Assembly: GCF_006539505.1 (NCBI RefSeq)
Contig: NZ_BJND01000050.1
Location: 1 to 64,000 of the forward strand
Source of the DNA: Streptomyces spinoverrucosus
GTDB lineage: Bacteria; Actinomycetota; Actinomycetes; Streptomycetales; Streptomycetaceae
DNA length: 64,000 nt
Direction: 5' to 3'
Under the pieces are notes generated by a model that was not told where the DNA came from, ran no database searches, and was given only the letters and a program-made list of their open reading frames with translations. A program made the position numbers and the translations under genes. Positions 9,239 through 17,691 of this stretch are shown one piece after another; position 1 is the stretch's first letter; each line of letters starts with the position of its first letter.

Positions 9239-10339
9239 TCACCATCCGCGCGCCGCGCGAGCCTCCGCCATCCGCTGCTCGGCGATCCGGTCGGCCGCGG
9301 CGGCCGGCGGAATCCCATCGTCCTTCGCACGTGCGAATATGGCCAGCGTGGTGTCGTAGATCTTGGCCGCCTTCGCCTTGCACCGGTCGAAGTCGAAACC
9401 GTGCAGTTCGTCGGCCACCTGGATGACGCCGCCGGCGTTCACCACGTAGTCGGGCGCGTAGAGGATCCCACGGTCGGCGAGGTCCTTCTCGACACCCGGA
9501 TGGGCGAGCTGGTTGTTGGCCGCGCCGCACACCACCCGCGCGGTCAGCACCGGAACGGAGTAGTCGTTCAGCGCCCCGCCGAGCGCGCACGGCGCGTAGA
9601 TGTCGAGGCCCTCGACGCGGATCAGCGCGTCGGTGTCGGCGACCGCCGTGACGCTCGGGTGCTGGTCGGTGACCCGGCGTACGGCTTCCTCGCGGACATC
9701 CGTGACGAACACCTCGGCGCCCTCCGCCATCAGGTGCTCCACCAGGTGGTGACCGACCTTGCCGACGCCGGCGATGCCGACCCGGCGGCCACGCAGCGAC
9801 GGGTCGCCCCACAGGTGCTGGGCGGAGGCGCGCATGCCCTGGTAGACGCCGAAGGCGGTGAGCACGGAGGAGTCACCGGCGCCGCCGTTCTCGGGGGACC
9901 GCCCGGTGGTCCAGCGGCACTCGCGGGCCACGACGTCCATGTCGGCGACGTACGTACCGACGTCGCAGGCGGTGACGTACCGGCCGCCGAGCGAGGCCAC
10001 GAACCGGCCGTAGGCCAGCAGCAGCTCCTCCGTCTTGATCCGCTCGGGGTCGCCGATGATCACGGCCTTGCCGCCGCCGTGGTCCAGCCCGGCCATGGCG
10101 TTCTTGTACGACATCCCGCGCGCGAGGTTGAGCGCGTCGGCGAGGGCCTCGGCCTCGTTGGCGTACGGGTAGAAGCGCGTGCCGCCGAGCGCGGGGCCGA
10201 GGGCGGTGGAGTGGATGGCGATCACGGCCTTCAGGCCGCTCGCGCGGTCCTGGCAGAGCACGACCTGCTCATGACCGCCCTGGTCCGAGTGGAACAGGGT
10301 GTGCAGTACATCAGCAGGTGCGCCGGTTACGTCGGTCAC
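9239..10339 (-). CDS. vdh: Valine (branched-chain amino acid) dehydrogenase
   Basis: This 366-residue NAD-dependent enzyme of the Glu/Leu/Phe/Val dehydrogenase family deaminates valine, leucine and isoleucine. The products feed branched fatty acids and polyketide precursors. The N-terminal domain has the substrate and catalytic lysines in MSYKNAMAGLDHGGGKAV. The Rossmann domain has the GIAGVGKVGHHLVEHL dinucleotide loop, and CGAANNQL follows. The GTG at 10339 is chosen because AGGAG lies 8 bases before it, and it gives VTDVTGAPADVLHTLF; the frame is open further upstream but has no ribosome site there. It is divergent from the next gene with 220 bases between starts. Confidence 0.92.
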   Translation of the reverse strand: MTDVTGAPADVLHTLFHSDQGGHEQVVLCQDRASGLKAVIAIHSTALGPALGGTRFYPYANEAEALADALNLARGMSYKNAMAGLDHGGGKAVIIGDPERIKTEELLLAYGRFVASLGGRYVTACDVGTYVADMDVVARECRWTTGRSPENGGAGDSSVLTAFGVYQGMRASAQHLWGDPSLRGRRVGIAGVGKVGHHLVEHLMAEGAEVFVTDVREEAVRRVTDQHPSVTAVADTDALIRVEGLDIYAPCALGGALNDYSVPVLTARVVCGAANNQLAHPGVEKDLADRGILYAPDYVVNAGGVIQVADELHGFDFDRCKAKAAKIYDTTLAIFARAKDDGIPPAAAADRIAEQRMAEARAARGW

Positions 10340-10559
10340 GGTGGTGACTCCTGAGGTAAGAAACGGCGATGGACGAGGCTCCGTGCGGGTGGCGGGGCCT
10401 GTGAGCATGAGATTAGAGCCTCCGGAGCCCCGCGGACGGGCAGTGCTCAGGATCACCTCCGCACGGAGTACGTCCGTGCGACGATTTGCATAGTTTTCCC
10501 GCGCGTTTGTGGGCGGGTTCCGCAGGTTTCCCCGGCAGGCGGCGGGGGAGGGAGCAGGC

Positions 10560-11411
10560 GTGCCCAAGGTGTCCTCGGTGATCGTTCCGTATGCGGCGTA
10601 TCTGCGCGTGTACGAGCCGCTGGCCGCCTTCCCCGAGCGGGAGCGCGACCACTGGGCGCGCTACGCGCGCCGCCCGGACCGCCCTTCGTATCAGGACGAA
10701 CTCCGCCGCTCCCTGGCCGACTTGCTGCCCACGCCGCCCGTGCCGGTGCCGGTGCACGAGAGCCGTGACGCCTTTGTGCTGGAGGCCCACGGGGTGGTCC
10801 ACATCTGCCCCTGGCGGACCCGGCTGCGCGGCTGGCAGGCGCTCGGCGACCTCGCCGAGGAACTCCCGCCGCCGCTCCTGGACGCCGTGCTGCCCCCGCT
10901 GGTGCGCCACCAGGCGACCCAGGACTACGAGCGCTGGCTGGCCGGCAACCCCGACGCCCGCCCCTGGATCCGCACGGCGACCTGGCAGGTGCCGCTGAAC
11001 TGGTTCGTCCTGGTCTCCGACGAGGAGCGGGAGTACGACAAGGGCTCCGGCGCCCCCGACGACGCCGCGCCGGTGCTGCGCTACCGCACGCCCATGGTGC
11101 AGGCCCGGCGCCGGGTGGCCCGCGCCCTGCGCACGCTCAGGAACGCGATGGACGAGGGGCCGCTGATCGACGGGCTGGTGGACGTCGGGCGGTGGCTGGA
11201 GGAGTTCCATCCGCGCTCGCAGGTGGAGCTGGACTACGGCGGGCTGGTGCACGCCCTGTCGGCCGGTGACCTGGAGGGCGACCACTCGGCGGCCGACGTG
11301 GCCGAGGGGATCGAGGCGCTGCGCATCGGCGACGGGGTCGCGGCGGGCGAGGCGTACGGGCGGCTGGTGGAGCGCTGGCGGTCGGTGCGGGACCTGCGTT
11401 CGGCGAACTGA
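10560..11411 (+). CDS. Conserved actinobacterial hypothetical protein
   Basis: This 283-residue protein is probably soluble and is rich in Arg, Trp and acidic residues, with no signal peptide or membrane segment. The GTG at 10560 follows a strong GGGGAGGGAG ribosome site and gives VPKVSSVIVPYAAYLRVYEP. I recognise it as the conserved neighbour of bldC and vdh in streptomycetes (the SCO4090 position), but I know no domain or function for it. The sequence is tryptophan-rich and mostly helical-looking, with many charged amphipathic stretches. Confidence 0.8.
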   Translation: MPKVSSVIVPYAAYLRVYEPLAAFPERERDHWARYARRPDRPSYQDELRRSLADLLPTPPVPVPVHESRDAFVLEAHGVVHICPWRTRLRGWQALGDLAEELPPPLLDAVLPPLVRHQATQDYERWLAGNPDARPWIRTATWQVPLNWFVLVSDEEREYDKGSGAPDDAAPVLRYRTPMVQARRRVARALRTLRNAMDEGPLIDGLVDVGRWLEEFHPRSQVELDYGGLVHALSAGDLEGDHSAADVAEGIEALRIGDGVAAGEAYGRLVERWRSVRDLRSAN

Positions 11412-11931
11412 CGTACTGTTCTGTGACGTACCTTACGAACCTTACGGGGCGTCAACAACGGACCTAGAGCCCGATCTGGGCGTATGTGTCAAGTGTGTGA
11501 CGCATGCGACATGCGTGATGGAGCGCACGTACACGTCTCTTGCGGTCCTTGCCCGTCCTCATGCCAAAATAGGACAAGGAGTCCGGGGAGGACTCCGTCC
11601 GTCCCTATGTGCTCAACTATGGGCGGATTCTCCGCATTGCACGCTTTGGGGGGTCTCGTGGCTCCTGATTGCCCTGTGACTGATCGTCACAGTGGCGTGA
11701 CTGTCCGCTATGGCATGGTCCATCGGCATCCGTCGCTGATGAACACCTGGGAGGGCAATTCCATCGGTTTGGCCGACGCGGCTGGACAGATGGTGTAGTT
11801 GTAGTGCCGAGGACAAGCCGTTCGTCCTATAACCGACTCGACTCGCGTCCGCCATTTCGGGCAACGCGGGTCAAGGTGCAGAATTTAGAGGAAAGAACCG
11901 AGAAGGTTCGGTTCTCCCGAGGAGGCCGCTC
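11412..11931. other. Long bldC upstream region
   Basis: Five hundred and twenty bases contain no convincing gene, with lower GC in several patches. They carry a BldD-like inverted repeat at 11675-11691 and end in a GAGGAGG ribosome site. The length is consistent with complex developmental control of bldC. Confidence 0.6.
11675..11691. promoter_or_regulatory. Candidate BldD box upstream of bldC
   Basis: The sequence TGTGACTGATCGTCACA has 6-base inverted arms. It matches the outer half-sites of the BldD consensus as I remember it (nTnACnCWGnGTnAn), with 13 of 15 positions fitting. It lies about 240 bases before the bldC start. bldC is, to my knowledge, a direct BldD target. Confidence 0.5.
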
Positions 11932-12138
11932 ATGACCGCTCGCACCCCTGATGCCGAGCCGCTGCTGACCCCGGCTGAGGTCGCCACGATGTTCCGCGTC
12001 GACCCGAAGACGGTCACGCGGTGGGCGAAGGCCGGCAAGCTCACTTCCATCCGCACGCTCGGCGGGCACCGCCGCTACCGCGAGGCCGAGGTCCGCGCTC
12101 TGCTCGCGGGCATCCCGCAGCAGCGCAGCGAGGCCTGA
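11932..12138 (+). CDS. bldC: Developmental transcription regulator BldC
   Basis: This 68-residue MerR-like winged-helix protein matches S. coelicolor BldC along its whole length as I remember it (MTARTPDAEPLLTPAEVATM to the end). The helix-turn-helix is at about residues 12-35 and the wing contains TLGGHRRYRE. Unlike MerR proteins it lacks a dimerisation or effector domain and binds DNA as head-to-tail arrays on direct repeats. BldC controls the timing of entry into development and affects antibiotic production. The start is set by GAGGAGG nine bases upstream, and a T-tailed hairpin follows. Confidence 0.97.
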   Translation: MTARTPDAEPLLTPAEVATMFRVDPKTVTRWAKAGKLTSIRTLGGHRRYREAEVRALLAGIPQQRSEA

Positions 12139-12272
12139 ACAACTGAATAACCGGACAAACCGGCTGGTCCCCCAACTGGCCGAGGCGTCCGAAACCAAGC
12201 TCCACCGACGCGGGTTCTGCCCCAACAGGGCCCTCGCCCGAGCTCTACAGGCAACTGACAGGGTGCGTCGTC

Positions 12273-12312
12273 GATCGCGCTGGACTCCGCCGGGTCCAGC
12301 GCGATCTTTTTT
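12273..12312 (+). terminator. Intrinsic terminator of bldC
   Basis: A 13-base stem (GATCGCGCTGGAC and its complement), an 8-base loop and a six-T run at 12307-12312 make a classical rho-independent terminator about 135 bases after the bldC stop. Confidence 0.85.
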
Positions 12313-12539
12313 GTGCGCAGGATGGCCGGGCTGTGGGCGGGCTTGTCGGAGTCTGGGGAGGGATGCCGGAGCTGCTGTGAGGGGCTCCCCGGGGTGGTGC
12401 AATTGCACATATTAAATTGACCGGTTGTAGGGGATGGGTAAGTACCGCCGTTTCAGAAACTCATGCGGTGACTCCCGTCACATGCCAGGGTGCTTGTTGC
12501 CTCTGGCGTATGTGCGGTAAGGGAGTTGGGGCCATGGGG

Positions 12540-12725
12540 TCACGGCTGGGGGTATGCGCCGGAGGGGGGACGCTCCTCCTTGACGCCCTCCTCGGGGGCG
12601 TCCAGGGCGAGCCGCAGCAGGCGATGGCAGACCGGGCAGTGCCGGGTGAGATGCCGGTAAGACGACGCGGCCGACAGATGCGCACGCAGCAACGCCCGCG
12701 TCTCATGCCTCGCCGATGCCGCCAT
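12540..12725 (-). CDS. DUF6274-like small protein with a Cys/His cluster
   Basis: This 61-residue protein starts MAASARHETRALLRAHLSAA and has a compact HLTRHCPVCHRLLRLAL segment near residues 25-41. That resembles a zinc-binding C-x2-C knuckle flanked by His. The ATG at 12725 follows GGAGG by six bases. I believe this matches small streptomycete proteins grouped as DUF6274; the function is unknown. Its frame continues open upstream through a tRNA gene, but that part is not coding. Confidence 0.65.
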   Translation of the reverse strand: MAASARHETRALLRAHLSAASSYRHLTRHCPVCHRLLRLALDAPEEGVKEERPPSGAYPQP

Positions 12726-12845
12726 ACGCCACCTCCGGGGGCCCTCCGGGCGGGTTGCCCTGGTTTCTGAGTACCGACCGAATGTGACGCCGTCAAGGCG
12801 GCGTAGAGCGCACACGACAGAGCCCGGGGTGGATCGCATACGAAA

Positions 12846-12873
12846 GAGCCCGGGTTCCGAAGAACCCGGGCTC
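12846..12873. terminator. Hairpin terminator with CGAA tetraloop
   Basis: A 12-base perfect stem (GAGCCCGGGTTC and its complement) is closed by the stable tetraloop CGAA. It lies upstream of the small DUF6274-like gene and could stop transcription arriving from the tRNA-Asp side. Confidence 0.6.
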
Positions 12874-12978
12874 CTTACTGATGCGGTCCTGACGGGATTT
12901 GCTGTGTTCGATTGCGGCTGCGCCGCGGGCGCGGCCTCCGCCTTGACAGGCTGGCGCGCGGTGTGGGGTGTGGTCATG

Positions 12979-13016
12979 AGTGAGGCCCGCGTTCCCTGAC
13001 GGGTGCGGGCCTCACT
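12979..13016 (-). terminator. Terminator downstream of tRNA-Asp
   Basis: Arms AGTGAGGCCCGC (12979-12990) and GCGGGCCTCACT (13005-13016) form a 12-base perfect stem only 10 bases past the 3' end of the leftward tRNA-Asp. Confidence 0.7.
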
Positions 13017-13025
13017 CGATCTGTG

Positions 13026-13100
13026 CGGTCCTGACGGGATTTGAACCCGCGGCCTCCACCTTGACAGGGTGGCGAGCACTCCAAACTGCTCCACAGGACC
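13026..13100 (-). tRNA. tRNA-Asp (GUC), copy 1
   Basis: The reverse strand gives the acceptor GGTCCTG/CAGGACC with G discriminator, the anticodon stem CCACC/GGTGG around loop CTGTCAA (anticodon GTC), and the T-arm GTTCAAATCCCG. No CCA is encoded. It is identical to the second copy at 17445-17519. Confidence 0.95.
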
Positions 13101-13193
13101 AGGTTTCGCGGCGCCATTCGTGCGTTGCGCTGCGAGAAGAGACTGTACAGGAGCGTGGGCGCCGGGTCGAACTCACTTAGTGTGCAGGAGCCG

Positions 13194-16100
13194 TTACGGG
13201 ACAGCCGCGTCGATCGCCTTCACGATCCGCTTGTCCGACACCGGGTACGCCGTGCCCAGCGCGTGCGCGAAGTAGCTGACCCGGAGCTCCTCGATCATCC
13301 AGCGGATGTCCAGGACGGCGGCCGGGATCGGGCGGCCCTTGGGCATCTGCTCCAGCAGCCACGCGTACTCGTCCTGCATCTCGTGGACCTTCTCCATGCG
13401 CGTGGTGTCCCGCTGCACGCTCGTCGGCATCTGCTGCAGGCGCCGGTCCGCGGCCACCAGGTAGCGCATCAGATGCGGCACACGGCTCAGACCCGTCTCC
13501 GTGACGAAGCCCGGCTTCACAAGGGCGTCCAGCTGCTTGCGCACGTCCTGGAGGTTCGGCAGCAGCGCAGGGCTGCGTACGGCCTTCAGACGGCGCTCAC
13601 AGGCCTGCCAGGCCGCGAGGACCTGCTGCACCTGGCCCACCGTACGCACCGTCGTGTCGACGATCTCGGCGCGCACCTTGTCGTAGAGCTTGCGGTACGA
13701 CTCCTCGTCCCACGCCGGCCCCCCGAAGTCCGCGATCAGCTTGTCCGCCGCCGCCGTCGCACAGTCGTCGAACAGGGCCTGGATCGAGCCGTGCGGGTTG
13801 GCCGAGAGTGCGAGCTTCTGGGGGTTCGTGAGCTTCTCGGACGCGAACTTCGCCGGATTGACCGGGATGTTGCGCAGGATGAGGCGACGCGTGCCCTTCC
13901 ACATGGCCTCCGCCTGCTCCGCCTCCGTGTCGAAGAGGCGCACGGAGACCGTGTCGCCGTCGTCGACGAGCGCCGGGTACGCCTTCACCGGCTGGCCGGC
14001 GCGGCGGGTCTCGAAGACGCGGGTGAGGGTGCCGATGGTCCAGTCGGTCAGGCCCTTGCGCTCGACGGACTCGCCACCCCTGCGCTCCGCGGTGGCGGCT
14101 GCGGCCTGCGAGAGGGCCTTGCGGGCCTTCGGCTTCAGCTGGAGTTTCAGCGCCTCCAGATCCTTGTCCTCGGCCAGCTTGCGGCGCCGCTCGTCGACGA
14201 TCCGGAAGGTGATCCGCAGGTGGTCGGGGACCTTCGACCAGTCGAAGTCGTCGGCGGTGAAGGGCACGCCCACCATCCGCTTCAGCTCACGGGCCATGGT
14301 GGAGGTGAGGGGCTCCTGGAGGGGAACGGCCGTGTCCAGGAAGCGCTTCGCGAAGTTCGGCGCGGGTACGTAGTTGCGGCGAATCGGCTTCGGGAGGGAG
14401 CGGATGAGCTCCGTGACCAGTTCCTCCCGCAGACCCGGGATCTGCCAGTCGAAGCCCTCCTCCGTGACCTGGTTCAGGACCTGGAGCGGGATATGGACGG
14501 TCACGCCGTCGGCGTCCGCGCCCGGCTCGAACTGGTACGTCACCCTGAACTTGAGCGCACCCTGCCGCCACGAGTCCGGATAGTCCGCCTTCGTGACGGC
14601 CTCCGCCGACTCGCGGATCAGCATCTCCCGCTCGAAGTCGAGGAAGTCGGGCTGCTCTTGCCGCTTGCGCTTCCACCAGGAGTCGAAGTGGGCCCCGGAG
14701 ACCACATGTTCGGGGACCCGCTGCTCGTAGAAGTCGAACAGGGTCTCGTCGTCGACCAGGATGTCCCGGCGCCGGGCCCGGTGCTCCAACTCCTCGACCT
14801 CGGTGAGGAGTTTGCGGTTGTCGGCGAAGAACTTGTGGTGCGTGCGCCAGTCACCCTCGACCAGCGCGTTGCGAATGAAAAGCTCCCGGGAGACTTCCGG
14901 GTCGATCCGGCCGTAGTTCACCTTCCGCTGGGCGACGATCGGCACGCCGTACAGCGTGACCTTCTCGTACGCCATCACCGCGGCCTGGTCCTTCTCCCAG
15001 TGCGGCTCGCTGTACGTCCGCTTGATCAGGTGCTCGGCGAGGGGTTCGACCCACTCGGGCTCGATCTTGGCGTTGACACGGGCCCACAGACGGGACGTCT
15101 CGACCAGCTCGGCGGACATCACGAAACGCGGCTGCTTCTTGAACAGCGCCGAGCCGGGGAAGATCGCGAACTTGGCGTTGCGCGCGCCCAGGTACTCGTT
15201 CTTGTTGCCGTCCTTCACATCCTTCATGCCGATGTGCGAGAGCAGACCGGCGAGGAGGGAGACATGGACGCGGTCCGTGGGGGCATCGTCCTCGTTGAGG
15301 TGGATGCCCATCTGCTTGGCGACCGTGCGCAGCTGGGAGTAGATGTCCTGCCATTCGCGGATGCGCAGGAAGTTCAGGTACTCCTGCTTGCACATCCGGC
15401 GGAAGGACGACGATCCGCGTTCGCGTTGCTGCTCGCGGATGTAGCGCCAGAGGTTCAGATAGGCGAGGAAGTCGCTGGTCTCGTCCTTGAAGCGGGCGTG
15501 CTGCTGGTCGGCCTGGGTCTGCTTGTCGGCGGGGCGTTCGCGCGGGTCCTGGATGGAGAGCGCGGCGGCTATCACCATCACCTCGCGGACACAGCCGTTC
15601 CGGTCGGCCTCCAGCACCATACGGGCCAGGCGCGGGTCGACCGGGAGCTGGGCGAGCTTGCGGCCGGTGTCCGTGAGGCGCCCCCGCGGATCCTTCTGAG
15701 CGGGGTCCAGCGCACCCAGCTCCTGGAGGAGTTGGACGCCGTCGCGGATGTTGCGGTGGTCCGGCGGATCGATGAAGGGGAACTTCTCGATGTCGCCCAG
15801 GCCGGCGGCGGTCATCTGCAGGATGACAGAGGCGAGGTTCGTACGGAGGATCTCCGCGTCCGTGAACTCCGGGCGGGCGAGGAAGTCGTCCTCGCTGTAC
15901 AGGCGGATGCAGACACCGTCGCTGGTACGGCCGCAGCGGCCCTTGCGCTGATTGGCGCTGGCCTGCGAGATCGGCTCGATGGGCAGCCGCTGGACCTTGG
16001 TGCGGTGGCTGTACCTGGAAATCCGGGCGAAGCCGGGGTCGATGACGTACTTGATGCCCGGGACCGTGAGGGACGTCTCGGCGACGTTGGTCGCCAGAAC

Positions 16101-17123
16101 GATCCTGCGTCCCGTGTGCGGCTGGAAGACGCGGTGCTGCTCGGCATGGGACAGGCGGGCGTACAGCGGGAGGATCTCCGTGAACCGGTACTGCTTCTTG
16201 GTGAGCGCGTCCGCGGTGTCCCGGATCTCCCGCTCACCGGAGAGGAAGACCAGGATGTCGCCCTTGCCCTCCTGCTGGAGCTCCTCCACGGCGTCGATGA
16301 TCGCGGTGATCTGGTCGCGGTCGGCGTCGTCGGTGTCCTCCTCGAGGAGCGGCCGATAGCGGACCTCGACGGGGTAGGTGCGGCCGCTGACCTCGATGAT
16401 CGGGGCGTCACCGAAGTGCCGGGAGAAGCGCTCGGGGTCGATGGTGGCCGAGGTGATGACGACCTTGAGGTCCGGGCGCTTGGGGAGGAGCTGGGCGAGG
16501 TAGCCGAGCAGGAAGTCGATGTTGAGGGAGCGCTCGTGGGCCTCGTCGATGATGATCGTGTCGTAGGCGCGCAGCTCGCGGTCGGTCTGGATCTCGGCGA
16601 GCAGGATGCCGTCGGTCATCAGCTTGATGAAGGTGGCGTCCGGATTCACCTGATCGGTGAAGCGGACCTTCCAGCCGACGGCCTCACCGAGGGGGGTGTC
16701 CAGCTCCTCCGCCACCCGCTCGGCGACAGTACGGGCGGCGATACGGCGCGGCTGGGTGTGCCCGATCATGCCGCGGACACCACGCCCGAGCTCCAGGCAG
16801 ATCTTCGGGATCTGCGTCGTCTTACCCGACCCGGTCTCACCGGCGACGATCACGACCTGGTGATCGCGGATGGCGTCGGCGATCTCGTCCCTCTTCTGGC
16901 TGACAGGCAGCTGGGGCGGGTACGTGACCGCGGGTACATGGCCCCGGCGGTCGGCCATGCGGGCCTCGGCCTTCGCGATCTCCGCCTCGATCTCGGCGAG
17001 TACCGCGGCGCGAGCCTCCGGCTTACGGATCTTCCGCGCACCTTCGAGCCTGCGCCCGAGCCGGTGCGCGTCGCGCAGGGAGAGGTCGGTGAGGCGGGGG
17101 GCGAGGGCAGGCAGCGTAGACAT
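13194..17123 (-). CDS. hrpA: ATP-dependent RNA helicase HrpA (DEAH/RHA family)
   Basis: This very large helicase of 1309 residues matches the usual HrpA length of about 1300. Walker A GETGSGKT is at residues 95-102, IGHTQPRRIAARTVAERVAEEL follows, the DEAH box is in TIIIDEAHERS near residue 190, and motif VI is in QRKGRCGRTSDGVC. The winged-helix/HA2/OB region and the long HrpA-specific DUF3418 C-terminus extend to the end. In other bacteria HrpA helps rescue stalled ribosomes and process mRNA. The ATG at 17123 gives MSTLPALAPRLTDLSLRDAH. It is transcribed toward tRNA-Asp copy 1 and has tRNA-Phe and tRNA-Asp copy 2 behind it. Confidence 0.95.
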   Translation of the reverse strand: MSTLPALAPRLTDLSLRDAHRLGRRLEGARKIRKPEARAAVLAEIEAEIAKAEARMADRRGHVPAVTYPPQLPVSQKRDEIADAIRDHQVVIVAGETGSGKTTQIPKICLELGRGVRGMIGHTQPRRIAARTVAERVAEELDTPLGEAVGWKVRFTDQVNPDATFIKLMTDGILLAEIQTDRELRAYDTIIIDEAHERSLNIDFLLGYLAQLLPKRPDLKVVITSATIDPERFSRHFGDAPIIEVSGRTYPVEVRYRPLLEEDTDDADRDQITAIIDAVEELQQEGKGDILVFLSGEREIRDTADALTKKQYRFTEILPLYARLSHAEQHRVFQPHTGRRIVLATNVAETSLTVPGIKYVIDPGFARISRYSHRTKVQRLPIEPISQASANQRKGRCGRTSDGVCIRLYSEDDFLARPEFTDAEILRTNLASVILQMTAAGLGDIEKFPFIDPPDHRNIRDGVQLLQELGALDPAQKDPRGRLTDTGRKLAQLPVDPRLARMVLEADRNGCVREVMVIAAALSIQDPRERPADKQTQADQQHARFKDETSDFLAYLNLWRYIREQQRERGSSSFRRMCKQEYLNFLRIREWQDIYSQLRTVAKQMGIHLNEDDAPTDRVHVSLLAGLLSHIGMKDVKDGNKNEYLGARNAKFAIFPGSALFKKQPRFVMSAELVETSRLWARVNAKIEPEWVEPLAEHLIKRTYSEPHWEKDQAAVMAYEKVTLYGVPIVAQRKVNYGRIDPEVSRELFIRNALVEGDWRTHHKFFADNRKLLTEVEELEHRARRRDILVDDETLFDFYEQRVPEHVVSGAHFDSWWKRKRQEQPDFLDFEREMLIRESAEAVTKADYPDSWRQGALKFRVTYQFEPGADADGVTVHIPLQVLNQVTEEGFDWQIPGLREELVTELIRSLPKPIRRNYVPAPNFAKRFLDTAVPLQEPLTSTMARELKRMVGVPFTADDFDWSKVPDHLRITFRIVDERRRKLAEDKDLEALKLQLKPKARKALSQAAAATAERRGGESVERKGLTDWTIGTLTRVFETRRAGQPVKAYPALVDDGDTVSVRLFDTEAEQAEAMWKGTRRLILRNIPVNPAKFASEKLTNPQKLALSANPHGSIQALFDDCATAAADKLIADFGGPAWDEESYRKLYDKVRAEIVDTTVRTVGQVQQVLAAWQACERRLKAVRSPALLPNLQDVRKQLDALVKPGFVTETGLSRVPHLMRYLVAADRRLQQMPTSVQRDTTRMEKVHEMQDEYAWLLEQMPKGRPIPAAVLDIRWMIEELRVSYFAHALGTAYPVSDKRIVKAIDAAVP

Positions 17124-17311
17124 ACGGGTTCCAGGATCTCATCCTCGGGAAATCCGGCGCGAATGATTTCGTTGCGGCGGCGCGGGGGCTGAGACGGGGT
17201 GCCTGCGGCGGCCTGTGGTTGTCCGGTGGGGGTTGCTGTAGCGCCTACGGTGCGGGTTGTGGTCGGGGCCGTGGGCGGGTGCGGGTGTGTGGCGCTCTCT
17301 CGGGGATGCGA

Positions 17312-17342
17312 AAACCCCCGTCGATGATCTCGACGGGGGTTT
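17312..17342 (-). terminator. Terminator downstream of tRNA-Phe
   Basis: A 13-base stem AAACCCCCGTCGA with its complement, bounded by A/T runs on both sides, ends three bases from the encoded CCA of tRNA-Phe. On the reverse strand it ends in a T-run. Confidence 0.8.
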
Positions 17343-17345
17343 CTG

Positions 17346-17422
17346 TGGTGGCTGGGGCCGGGGTCGAACCGGCGACCTTCCGCTTTTCAGGCGGACGCTC
17401 GTACCAACTGAGCTACCCAGCC
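17346..17422 (-). tRNA. tRNA-Phe (GAA)
   Basis: The acceptor is GGCTGGG/CCCAGCC with an A discriminator, followed by an encoded CCA (17346-17348). The anticodon arm is TCCGC/GCGGA around CTGAAAA (anticodon GAA). It is 22 bases from tRNA-Asp copy 2 on the same strand, so the two probably share a precursor. Confidence 0.95.
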
Positions 17423-17444
17423 ACGGGGTTTGTGTGACCCCGAG

Positions 17445-17519
17445 CGGTCCTGACGGGATTTGAACCCGCGGCCTCCACCTTGACAGGGTGGCGAGCACTC
17501 CAAACTGCTCCACAGGACC
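17445..17519 (-). tRNA. tRNA-Asp (GUC), copy 2
   Basis: Identical over the full 75 bases to copy 1 at 13026-13100, in the same orientation. It is the promoter-proximal tRNA of the Asp-Phe pair. Confidence 0.95.
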
Positions 17520-17691
17520 AGGCTGTTGCGTACGACAGTGTCGCACACGGCGAGGTGGGTCTCCAAAACGAGTGGAAGAAAGCTGCCCGGGAATTGGTTT
17601 CCCCTTGGCTGACCTGCACTTTCTTGGTGCCCGATGTCGCTGGATCAGCATATCAGAGGGTGGATGGTGCCCCGTACCGGTTAATTCCGGC

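Noticed and set aside
13125..17192. A 1355-codon forward reading frame across hrpA
   Set aside because: It is antisense to the well-supported HrpA helicase and is just a GC-rich shadow.
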